Of a DNA stretch of 64,000 nt, positions 21,470-29,394 are shown one piece after another. The notes under the pieces are model-generated. The model saw only the letters and a program-made list of their open reading frames with translations, ran no database searches and was not told the origin of the DNA. Where the stretch lies: the NCBI GenBank assembly GCA_963575745.1, contig CAUYUJ010018569.1, positions 60,001 through 124,000 on the forward strand, read 5' to 3'. The DNA comes from Prorocentrum cordatum. Taxonomy: Eukaryota > Sar > Dinophyceae > Prorocentrales > Prorocentraceae. The number at the start of each line of letters is the position of its first letter. Position 1 is the stretch's first letter. The translations under genes were made by a program, and so were the position numbers.

Positions 21470-21740
21470 CGCGACTCCTGAGCGCCTGGGTGTCGGGAGC
21501 GCAGAGCTTGAATCAATTGCGGGAAATTCCAGCGCAAGGGCGCTATTCATGAGTAACTTGCAAGCACGTCTCCAGCAAGAGCGCGATTCCAGAGCGCCGA
21601 GATAGCGATTCTTGAATGTTGTAAGGAAGTCCCAAGCGAGAGCGCTACTCCTGAATAAAATGCGAGGAAGTCTCGGGCGGGAGCGGGGGTCCTGGCTAAA
21701 TTGTGAAGAAGTCTCAAGCGGGAGCCGTTGTTGTTGTAAC
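21470..21740. repeat. ~40-bp tandem repeat
   Basis: Units start GAAGTCCCAAGCGAGAGC, GAAGTCTCGGGCGGGAGC and GAAGTCTCAAGCGGGAGC at about 21,627, 21,668 and 21,708, with older units upstream. Confidence 0.7.
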
Positions 21741-21975
21741 CTGGGGGCCAGGGGCACAGTTTGAGCTTCAAGAGTTCCTTGATAAAAGCAAAGTGCTAGC
21801 GCCGGGAGGGGCACTTCAATTGAAAAAACAATATGCGCCGGTGGGGGGGATCAACAAGAATGATTCTTCAGAAGTGAGAGTTCAACAACAACGCAACAAG
21901 CATAATCCTCACCACGGGTCCTCACTTTAGCCACTCATTCTGGGACAATGAATGACCGTTCGGCCCCCTCACTCT

Positions 21976-22120
21976 GATACCACGTAGATTAGTTCGCAGT
22001 TGGGCACAACTCTCGTCTGGACCTATTTGTCGAGGCGGACCCAGCCGTGGCGACGAGAAGTTTCCAGGAGGCCCAGTCAAGGACGAGAAGCGCCCAGGAG
22101 AACCGCCGCTAGGAGGCCAG
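21976..22120. other. Short unique spacer
   Basis: Begins with satellite-like CCACGTAGATTAG, then unique GC-rich DNA. No gene. Confidence 0.4.
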
Positions 22121-22420
22121 GGGGGAGGAGAGGGAGGAGGAGGGGGAAGAGGGGGGGAGGAGGAGGAGGAGGAGGAGGAGGAGGAAGAGGAGGAGGAGGA
22201 GGAGGAGGAGGAGGAGGAGGAGCAAGAGCAAGAGCAAGAGCAAGAGCAAGAGCAAGAGCACAAGAGCAAAGCAAAGAGCAAGAAGAGGAGGAGGAGGAGG
22301 AGGGAGGAGGAGGAGGAGGAGGGAGGAGGGAGGAGGGAGGAGGGAGGAGGGAGGAGGGAGGAGGGAGGGAGGAGGAGAGGAGGGAGGAGGGAGGAGGAGG
22401 AGGGGAGGAGGAGGCGGCTC
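22121..22420. repeat. (GGA)n / (GAGCAA)n array
   Basis: Long GGA array with an AGAGCA hexamer block (about 22,221-22,283) and a GGAGGGA block after it. Confidence 0.95.
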
Positions 22421-23420
22421 GCCGCCGAGCACAACAACTGCCCCTTCGCGAGCCAGCCTCAAGCCACCGTCGCTGGGCCGCGCGGCCCGGGGGGGAGGCC
22501 CTCGGCCCGCGGGGCCCCGCCCCCCCCCCCGGAGGCCAGCGGCGCAGGCCGACCTGGCCCCGTGCTGGAGCCGCTGCTGGTGGTGCTGGACCTGGACGAG
22601 ACCTGGCGGCGTGCGACCCAGACCCCCTCGGGTCATGAAAAAATCATGGCGGCAGGTGTTTCGCTATTTTCGGCATCCGGGGGCCCTTACCCGCCATCGG
22701 GACCGTCAAAAAACGACTCAGGAGGAAAAGCCGGTCCCTGGGAATGGGTCCAGACCGTTGGGGATCGACGCCATGAAAAAATCATGACGTCGGGGGTCTG
22801 GGGAGGGGGGTGTGGCGAGAAGGAGACCCAGAGATCCGGCGCTCCCACAAATAGTACACCAGAGAGAGGCCCCAATCAGTGGATGGTCTGCACATTATCG
22901 ATCAGGAGATCGGCCGGGAACCCAGGAACCCGGAGCCCACCAAAATCGGCCAGAACCGCTAACCAGGACCCCGGGAACCCGGAACCGGGAACCCAGGAAC
23001 CCAGTTGGCCACCAAAATTGGCGGGACATTTTCGCTGAAAAAAATTATTTCCGCTAGGACCCCTTCAGTGCAAGCACTGATTGGGGAATTGGAGCGGGCG
23101 ATTTTCGACCGTTTTCGGCCTCGGGGGCCCTCGCCAACAATCAACTCGGGACGGAAAGCCGTGTCATGGGGAAGTGGTCCAGACCTCCAGGGCCCACGCC
23201 TCGAAAAAAGTTGAGCAGCCGGACGTCTGGGAAGGAGAAGGCCTCCTCAGAAGGCTGCGGGGCCGTGTGTATGTCCTCGGGGCAGGCGTAAGGGCAGCTG
23301 CTCAGAAGGCCCGGGGGGGGGCTCCCGCGAGCCTTCTGAGCGGGCCCGCCCCTTCTCGCCTCCCCCCTGGGGCTCGCCGCCGAGACACGGGGGGAGCCAA
23401 GAGGGAGAGAAGCCCAGACC
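22421..23420. repeat. GC-rich DNA with a dispersed repeat family
   Basis: Segments at about 22,680-22,780 and 23,083-23,250 share TTTTCGGC..CGGGGGCCCT and GGTCCAGACC elements. The second matches the reverse complement of 26,440-26,650 over about 170 bp. CATGAAAAAATCATG is present twice (about 22,635 and 22,771). No gene supported. Confidence 0.55.
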
Positions 23421-23424
23421 TCCG

Positions 23425-23547
23425 ACGGTGAGGAGGAGGAGGAGGAGGAGGAGGAGGAGGAGGGGGAGGGGGAGGGGGACAAGCTAGGTGCGCTCGCGTC
23501 ATATCTGACATCCTACCCCTCCCTCCCATCCCTTACCATGGCGTAGA
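23425..23547. repeat. GGA array plus 70-bp direct repeat, copy 1
   Basis: GGA units followed by GACAAGCTAGGTGCGCTCGC at 23,478 and the next 50 bases. The same arrangement recurs at 24,543-24,682, 1,135 bp away, with only a few changes. Confidence 0.85.
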
Positions 23548-23689
23548 TCCCCTCTCTACTCGCACAGTCGGATGTCGAGCAGGGCAATGATCCCGAAAGG
23601 GTACGCGATGCATTGTAGAGCACGGCATGGCATGGCGTAGAAGAGCACCGCGAAGCGTAGTATCAACCTAGCATTGCATTGCATGCCGT

Positions 23690-24470
23690 GGCATGGCACG
23701 GGACATGACGCCAGCGCTGCAGCGGGAGCACGAGTCGAAACGAGCGGAAGCGCGGAAATGAGGCCAGCGCTGCAGCGGGAGCACGATTCGGAACGAGCGG
23801 AAGCACGGAAATGAGGCCAGCGCTGCAGCGAGAGCGATCGGAACGAGCGGGGCCCGAAAATGAGACCGGCGCCCCAGCGAGAGCAGCATTTTGGGAATAT
23901 AGGCGAAAACCTAACTCCGGGGAAGGCTTCCCAGGCGCCAGAAGCAGAAATTCAGCATTTTCAAAAGGAAAATTTGTATTGGAATTTTTTCGGCGCCGCC
24001 TCGGAACTCGATTTTCCGGCGCCGGCCGGAACCGGCTCCGGACCCGGCCCGGGCGCCGGCCTGGGCGCCGGCTCGGGCGTCCGGCCCAGGCGCCGGCTCG
24101 GGCGCCGGCCTGGGCGTCGGAATCGGCCCGGGAGGCCTCCCCGGCGCCGGGAAAAAAAAATCAGCATTTTCAAAAGAAAAATGTGTATTAGAATGGCCTT
24201 TTTTCGGCGCCGCCTCGGAACTCGATTTTCCGGCGCCGGCCGGAACCGGCTCCGGACCCGGCCCGGGCGCTGGCCCCGGCGCCGGCTCGGGCGTGCAGCC
24301 CGGGCGCCGGCGGAAATGATGCCAGCGCTGCAGCGGGTACACGATTCGGAACGACCGGGGCCCGAAAATGAGGCCGGCGACTCAGCGAGAGCAGCATTTT
24401 GGAAAAAATGCAGGCGAAAAACCAACTCCGGGGATACCTGTGTGTTTTTGTTTTTGATTATATATATATA
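23690..24470. repeat. Tandem CAGCGCTGCAGCGGGAGCAC family and a GGCGCC-rich duplicate
   Basis: A roughly 55-bp unit (GAGGCCAGCGCTGCAGCGGG ... GGAACGAGCGGAAGC) occurs at about 23,708, 23,760, 23,814, 24,310 and again at about 25,083. A second unit, TTCGGCGCCGCCTCGGAACT onward, is duplicated at about 23,988 and 24,205. No gene supported. Confidence 0.75.
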
Positions 24471-24542
24471 TATAAATAAATAAAAAGTACGCGGGGGGGG
24501 GGGGCGAATATTCCCAAGACCTCATCAGGGGAAGAGGGATTG

Positions 24543-24682
24543 TGGAGGAGGAGGAGGAGGAGGAGGAGGAGGAGGAGGAGGAGGAGGAGGAGGGGAGGGG
24601 GATGGGGGAGGGGGACAAGCTAGGTGCGCTCGCGTCATATCTGACGTCCTACCCCTCCCTCCCATCCCTTACCATGGCGCTG
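24543..24682. repeat. GGA array plus 70-bp direct repeat, copy 2
   Basis: GGA array, then the same segment as 23,478-23,547 starting at 24,613. Confidence 0.85.
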
Positions 24683-24782
24683 ATTTTCTCTATCCGCGGA
24701 CGCGTGTCGTAGCGGACCTGTGGCTCCGCGCGCGCGTGCGTAGTGGGTGGTGGTGCACGTGCGTGCGTGCGTGCGTGTGTGC

Positions 24783-24995
24783 GTGGTTGTCGTGGTGGTG
24801 GTGGTGGTGGTGGTGGTGGTGGTAGTGGTGGTGGTGGTGGTGGTGGTGGTGGGTGGGTGCTGGTGGTGGGTGGTGGTGGGTGCTGGTGGTGGTGGTGTTG
24901 GGTAGTGGTGCTGGTGCTGGTGCTGGTGGTGGTGGTGGTGGTGGTGGTGGTGGTGGTGGTGGTGGTGGTGGTGGTGGTGGTGGCGGCGCGGTGGT
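24783..24995. repeat. (GGT)n microsatellite
   Basis: Near-perfect GGT array with GGGTGCTGGTGG interruptions. Confidence 0.97.
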
Positions 24996-25314
24996 GGCGG
25001 GCGGATGGGCGCGCGAGAAAAAGGCCCGCGCTGGGGCGAGAACGCCATCCTGAACGACGGAGGCCAAACACCGATCCGAAAATGAGGCCCACGCTGCAGC
25101 GGGAGCACGATTCGGAACGATTCGGGAGCAGAAATGAGGCCGGCGCCTCGACGAGAGCAGCATTTTGGGAAAAAATGACGCCGGCGCCTCAGCGAGAGTC
25201 GTTTCCCAGGATTTCCCGGGCATCCTGTGTGTAAAAAAACAGTACGCGGAGGGTGCGCGGCCATCACCCGGACGCCATCAGGGGAAGAGGGAGAGTATAT
25301 TCATATCGAGTAAT

Positions 25315-25508
25315 TGTGGAGGAGGAGGAGGAGGAGGAGGAGGAGGAGGAGGAGGGGGAGGAGGAGGAGGAGGAGGAGGAGGAGGAGGAGGAGGAGGAGG
25401 AGGAGGAGGAGGAGGAGGAGGAGGAGGAGGAGGAGGAGGAGGAGGAGGAGGAGAGAAGGAGGAGGAGGAGGGGGAGGAGGAGGAGGAGGAGGAGGAGGAG
25501 GAGGAGGA
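25315..25508. repeat. (GGA)n microsatellite
   Basis: About 60 GGA units. Poly-Glu, poly-Gly, poly-Arg, poly-Leu, poly-Ser and poly-Pro frames across it are artefacts. Confidence 0.97.
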
Positions 25509-25660
25509 TTCGGCTGCGGTCGCCGAGGCCCCGGCCCGGGGCCCCTGGGGGCGTCTCTCGGCGGGCGCTGCATAGGGGGCCCCCGAAGGGGGGCCTCGCG
25601 GGCCCCGGCCGGGGGGCACCCTCCGGGGCGCTCCTTCGACTAGACGTATACCTTTCGCCG

Positions 25661-25782
25661 GAGTGACCTTTGGTGCGGGCACAGATGGGTCCCCAGATGG
25701 GTCCCCAGATGGAGCAAGGGCTTGCGCGCCCAGGTTTGGCCCCCCCGCGGCCCCCCAAAAAGCCGCGCACCAAAGGTCACTC
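25661..25782. repeat. 17-bp perfect inverted repeat
   Basis: GAGTGACCTTTGGTGCG (25,661-25,677) and its exact reverse complement (25,766-25,782) enclose 88 nt that include a triple GATGGGTCCCCA repeat. Confidence 0.85.
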
Positions 25783-26439
25783 TTACCCAGGGTCACTCCT
25801 GCGTGTAGTCGACATAGGCGAACGAGATGGGCACGGAAAGAACGGGTACAATGCTCGACGGCAGTTCCTGTTCATTTTGAACCGGATTCGCTGTCCGCGC
25901 CGCCGCGGCCTGTGTCCATTTGACACAGAAGGCCGCCTGCCCAACAGCGGCCGCTGTTGGTTTGGGACAACCTTTGTTGTTGGGCATTGTACCCTTTTTT
26001 CCGTACCTATTTCGCGCGTCCAAACATCGGCTTTGCTGAGTTTCTCGGGGAGGTCCCCCCCGGGGGCCGTCAGAGAACCTCGCGGGGAGGCCCCGCGGGC
26101 GCCACGCGGTGCTCTGGGGGACCCTCTGGGGAGGCCTCGGGGGCGCCTCGGAGGGCCTCGTCGGGGGGGGGGACCTCAGAGAACTGTCACCGGGGACCTC
26201 GGACCTCGGAAATCTGCTGCATGCAGCTGGTTTCAGCCCCACCGAGGGGCCCTTTCCTCGATACATGGCCGCCTCCGGCGCCAGGAGGCGCCGGGAAGAT
26301 CAGCTACGTGAGCTGATTCTCAAGCTCCCCCCCTTTGCTATCCCCCCCTGTCGCCCGGCCCGAGCCGTGCTGGGGCGGAGCAGTCGGAGAATTGTTCCCT
26401 CGGGGTGGCAGTCGGAGAACTGTTCCTTGGGCGTGGGCC
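25783..26439. other. No gene seen
   Basis: GC-rich DNA with CCTCGGGG/GGCCTC blocks like those at 430-900. No convincing exon. Confidence 0.4.
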
Positions 26440-26650
26440 TTCTCATCACCACCGTGGTCATCATGGTCGCCACCCCAGACATCCGGCTGCTCCACTTCTT
26501 TCGATGCGTGGGCCCACGGAGGTCTGGACCACTTCCCCGAAACCAGCTTCTCGTCCCGAGTCGTTTTTGTTGACGGTCCCGAGGCCCGGCGAGGGCCCCC
26601 GAGGCCGAACGCGGCCGGAAACCACCCGCTCCAATTCTGTCCGAGCGTCG
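26440..26650 (-). repeat. Dispersed repeat, inverted copy of 23,083-23,250
   Basis: Reverse complement contains GGAGCGGG, the GGCCTCGGGGGCCCTCGCC core, AAGTGGTCCAGACCTCC and GAGCAGCCGGA(C/T)GTCTGG in the same order as the earlier copy. Confidence 0.7.
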
Positions 26651-26909
26651 GATCTCTGGGACCATCACCGCCACCACCGTCAGATATCACTATAATCTTT
26701 TCTTTTTCGGAGAGCGGGAGAGGAGAGAGTCGATGGGGCCCCCTCTCCTGGCTCCCCTCCGGGACCCTGCTCCACGCCACGTTGCTCGGAGTCGGAGACT
26801 GGCGAGGCTTTGCCGCTGCTGCCGCCGCTGCTGTCACCTCTGCAACCGCCGCCTGACTGTGCGCCTGTTTACTAAGCGCGTTATTGTTATGTGTTGTGTC
26901 TGTTTCTCT

Positions 26910-27025
26910 CTTCCTCTCTCTCTCTCTCTCTTTCTCTTTCTCGCGTTCTCTCTCTCTCTCTCTCTCTCTTTCTCCTTTTGTTTTTTTCTCTCTCTCTCTC
27001 TCTCCCTCTCTTCCTTTTTCTCTCT
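26910..27025. repeat. CT-rich pyrimidine tract
   Basis: Imperfect CTCTCT run. Confidence 0.9.
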
Positions 27026-27218
27026 GCGCACCGCTGACGCCGTCGCAAATGGGACTCGCTGCGACGCGCTTCATCGCAGCAGGGCCTGAGGCCGAACACC
27101 CCCTGGCCAGCCTCCCCCCGCGGAGAACTGGGCCCGCGGCCATACCCTGAGGCCGACATCACACGGGCGGCGGTGATTCGCCGTAGGCGTCTTCGATCCG
27201 CCGCCCCCTGCTGATTCA

Positions 27219-27832
27219 TCACAGGGGTGCCTGGCGGGCTAGATCCTTTCGATTTTGGTTTTGGCTCCTTTCCAGAAGAGCTCCCCCTGGGGCTCCGGCC
27301 CGTCCCGCCGGCCACCCGAAAGGCGCACACTTCTCCCCAAGAACTCCCCCGACGCTCCCGCGCAGCACCGCTCCCCCCCCGCGGAAGGGCGGCGCACGCT
27401 TCGACGCGGCACCTGCGCCCATACGCCGCGGCATCGCCCCTGCCGCACGACGGCCAGGCCGGCAGCTCCTCGGCGCTGCTCGGCGCTCCAGCCCCCGGAG
27501 GGACGCCGCGCGGCCGCCGAGCGCGGCCCCGAGACGAGCGCTCCAGCCATCGAGCCGCTCCCAGGCCTGGGCCCGGTGCTCCTCGAGCCGGGAGGGGCCG
27601 CCGCCGGCCCCGCGGGGGGCGCCACCGCGGCCGCCACCGCCGCCGGGGGCGCGTGCCGCGCCGGCCGCCGCCGCCGCCCCGCCGGCCTGCCGCCGCGCAC
27701 AGCCTCCAGGCCGCCCGCCGTGCGCCGCGCCTCCTCCGAGGCGCACCGTCGTCGCCGCCGCGACGACGGCTGGCGCAGCCTGCGGCCTCCAGGGGAGGAG
27801 CTTCCTCCTCCTCCTCCTCCTCCTCCTCCTCC
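27219..27832 (-). other. GC-rich flank of the LINE, possible minus-strand coding
   Basis: Several minus-strand frames are open for about 200 codons and all are rich in Arg, Gly and Ala. A Glu frame through the terminal TCC/GGA tract (27,806-27,832) could continue a Glu/Ala-rich minus-strand frame found on the far side of the LINE (34,013-34,345). That would make the LINE an insertion inside a low-complexity coding tract. The composition makes this weak. Confidence 0.25.
27806..27832. repeat. (TCC)n at the LINE 5' boundary
   Basis: About nine TCC units directly abut the spliced-leader start. A similar array abuts the LINE 3' end. Confidence 0.95.
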
Positions 27833-27854
27833 TCCGTAGCCATTTTGGCTCAAG
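27833..27854 (+). other. Dinoflagellate spliced leader (DinoSL) sequence
   Basis: All 22 bases match the conserved DinoSL (D-CCGTAGCCATTTTGGCTCAAG pattern with D = T). It is normally added to mRNA 5' ends by trans-splicing. Here it is in genomic DNA directly before ATG and not followed by a GT donor, so it is a retrotransposed leader rather than an SL RNA gene. It fixes the 5' end of the LINE and identifies the host lineage. Confidence 0.97.
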
Positions 27855-27986
27855 ATGTTGAGTTCCGCAGGGGAACAAGTGGATACCGCTAGTCCGCGGC
27901 AGTGCCAGGGCTGTTCAGCCCGACACCCTCTCTCAGGACCTGGGCGGGGAGCTCCGCGCTGCCGTCCTGAGTCTCGCCGCTCTTAG
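27855..27986 (+). CDS. Short ORF after the leader, in frame with LINE ORF1
   Basis: ATG follows the spliced leader with no gap. The 43-codon frame (MLSSAGEQVDTASPRQ, then a CxxC and further Cys) ends at a TAG (27,984-27,986). The same frame continues at once into ORF1, whose first ATG is 16 bases further on. Either this is a regulatory upstream ORF, or it is the true N-terminus of ORF1 interrupted by one amber codon. The second reading is attractive because a single CAG-to-TAG change would produce it. Confidence 0.5.
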   Translation: MLSSAGEQVDTASPRQCQGCSARHPLSGPGRGAPRCRPESRRS

Positions 27987-28001
27987 TGCTTGCAGGTGCC
28001 C

Positions 28002-29390
28002 ATGGGCGGCAGTCGTCATGAACGGAAGTCCCGCAAGGCAAAGGAGGAGCGACGGGCGCCGACGGCCTCATCACGTTCTGCCTCGTCCACTCCACGTGCC
28101 TCTTCTCCATCGGCGCGGCTGCGTGATCTTCGGGATTCTCACGGTGCTCCTGACATCCGTGAACGTGATCGCATTCGGACGCGGGACCGATACCTCCCCG
28201 CCGCCAGTGACGCATCGGCGGAGGGCTCTCGGCGGTCCCGCAGTGCTGGCCGTGGCGCCTCTCCCGTCATCGTCGACAGCTCTTGTGGTACGCAGCAGTT
28301 CGGCATCGCCACCCCCATCCCAGCCGACGAAGGGCAAGTCCCAGCTGGGGGTGCGAAGGCCTCGCCCTCTCCGTCCCCATGGCCGACTCCACCAGCTTCG
28401 AGGCCGTGGGCGACTCCTGGCACCCCCGCTGAAGGCCGTGCGCCTGATCCCTGGGCTACGGCAGCTATGTCCAATGGAACCACGCCACATGATGGAGGCA
28501 GCAGTGTTGCCCAATCTGCGGACTCTTTTCAGGCGGAGGCCATGCAGGCCTTCACACAGAAGGCGATGGAGACCATCCTGGCCCAGCTTCCGGCCGCGCT
28601 CAGCGCGGCCACAGTACCGCTCATGGAAAAGTATGAGGAGCGCTTCAATCAGCAGCTTCGACGTGTTGATGGGGAGGTCCATGCACAGCGTGCGCGTTCA
28701 GACCTTCTCGACAGCACCGTGGCGGGCCTCGCTCATCGTCTATCGCATTTGGAGAAAGAGCTGGACCTCGCAAAGACGAAGCCACGTCCTCCTGTTGTTC
28801 CGAATCCAGAGTGGGACAGGGATGTGGATCTCACCATCCTCACAGTGCGGGCATCATCGGCTGTCGCCAAGAACGCTGTGGCGGCGGCATTGGCTCCTTG
28901 GCTCTCCGAAGCGAATGTCCCTCTCGGGGATGGAGTGGAACTTCACGGAGATGATGTCGCCAAATCCTTCACTCTCGCATTTCAAGGCCCCATGGAAGCT
29001 ACCCGTTCTTCGAGAAGGAGTCCGGCCCAGCAGCAGCTCCGTCTGCCAAATGGGTCATGGCGCGCATTCCAGGTTGACGTGGGCACTGAGTCAGTACCGA
29101 TCCATATTTCCGCGGACAAGAACAAGAAGATGGTTGCCACAGAAATCGCATGCAAGAAGCTGCAGAGGTGTCTCGCCGACCGTGGCATCCGCACTTTCCT
29201 CGACAAGGATAATGGTCAACTCATGGCCAAGTGGGAGCCCTTGGTGCGAGTGCTCCCACTACCTGCGAGCAGAACGCCGAAAGTGGAATGGAACCTCTCT
29301 GCACTTGCCGACAATTGCTTGTCCAGGGAGGAGGCCAATGAGCTGGTTCGCCAGGTCTTCGACACACGTGAAGTACGGTGGAGTGGGTAA
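28002..29390 (+). CDS. LINE ORF1 protein (Gag-like, nucleic-acid-binding type)
   Basis: 462 codons from the first ATG in frame. The N-terminal third is basic and rich in Arg, Ser and Glu (HERKSRKAKEERRAP, RERDRIRTRDRY), followed by a Pro/Ala/Ser-rich linker. The middle (about residues 180-265) is helical and Glu/Gln/Arg-rich, a likely coiled coil (MEKYEERFNQQLRRVDGEVH). The C-terminal part (about 270-460) resembles a small folded domain (LTILTVRASSAVAKNAVAAA; VPIHISADKNKKMVATEIAC). This coiled coil followed by a basic domain is the usual arrangement of LINE ORF1 RNA chaperones, but I do not recognise a specific RRM or knuckle. It ends TAA, four bases before the ORF2 ATG, suggesting coupled translation. 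Other frames across this stretch are shadows. Confidence 0.82.
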   Translation: MGGSRHERKSRKAKEERRAPTASSRSASSTPRASSPSARLRDLRDSHGAPDIRERDRIRTRDRYLPAASDASAEGSRRSRSAGRGASPVIVDSSCGTQQFGIATPIPADEGQVPAGGAKASPSPSPWPTPPASRPWATPGTPAEGRAPDPWATAAMSNGTTPHDGGSSVAQSADSFQAEAMQAFTQKAMETILAQLPAALSAATVPLMEKYEERFNQQLRRVDGEVHAQRARSDLLDSTVAGLAHRLSHLEKELDLAKTKPRPPVVPNPEWDRDVDLTILTVRASSAVAKNAVAAALAPWLSEANVPLGDGVELHGDDVAKSFTLAFQGPMEATRSSRRSPAQQQLRLPNGSWRAFQVDVGTESVPIHISADKNKKMVATEIACKKLQRCLADRGIRTFLDKDNGQLMAKWEPLVRVLPLPASRTPKVEWNLSALADNCLSREEANELVRQVFDTREVRWSG

Positions 29391-29394
29391 CGAG

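Larger units (their letters stand above)
20133..21975. mobile_element. Composite element 2 with the same inverted termini
   Basis: Left terminus CGGATAAGAGTGAGGGGGCG at 20,133-20,152; right terminus GCCCCCTCACTCT at 21,963-21,975. The interior is a GTGGGTCGC minisatellite inverted relative to element 1 (20,276-20,512), an AAC array (about 20,517-20,635), a copy of the 2,567 dispersed repeat on the minus strand (20,641-20,748), a GAC run (about 20,856-20,884), a GGGGCCACGAAGGGC minisatellite (20,925-21,432) and a roughly 40-bp tandem repeat (21,620-21,740). Confidence 0.6.

Noticed and set aside
25253-25666. Poly-Glu, poly-Gly and poly-Arg ORFs
   Set aside because: Microsatellite translation with no unique flanking coding sequence.
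28018-29394. N-terminal 459-codon extension of the LINE ORF2 frame
   Set aside because: It overlaps ORF1 entirely, lacks any domain and is Ser/Arg/Pro-rich. The endonuclease begins right after the ATG at 29,395.
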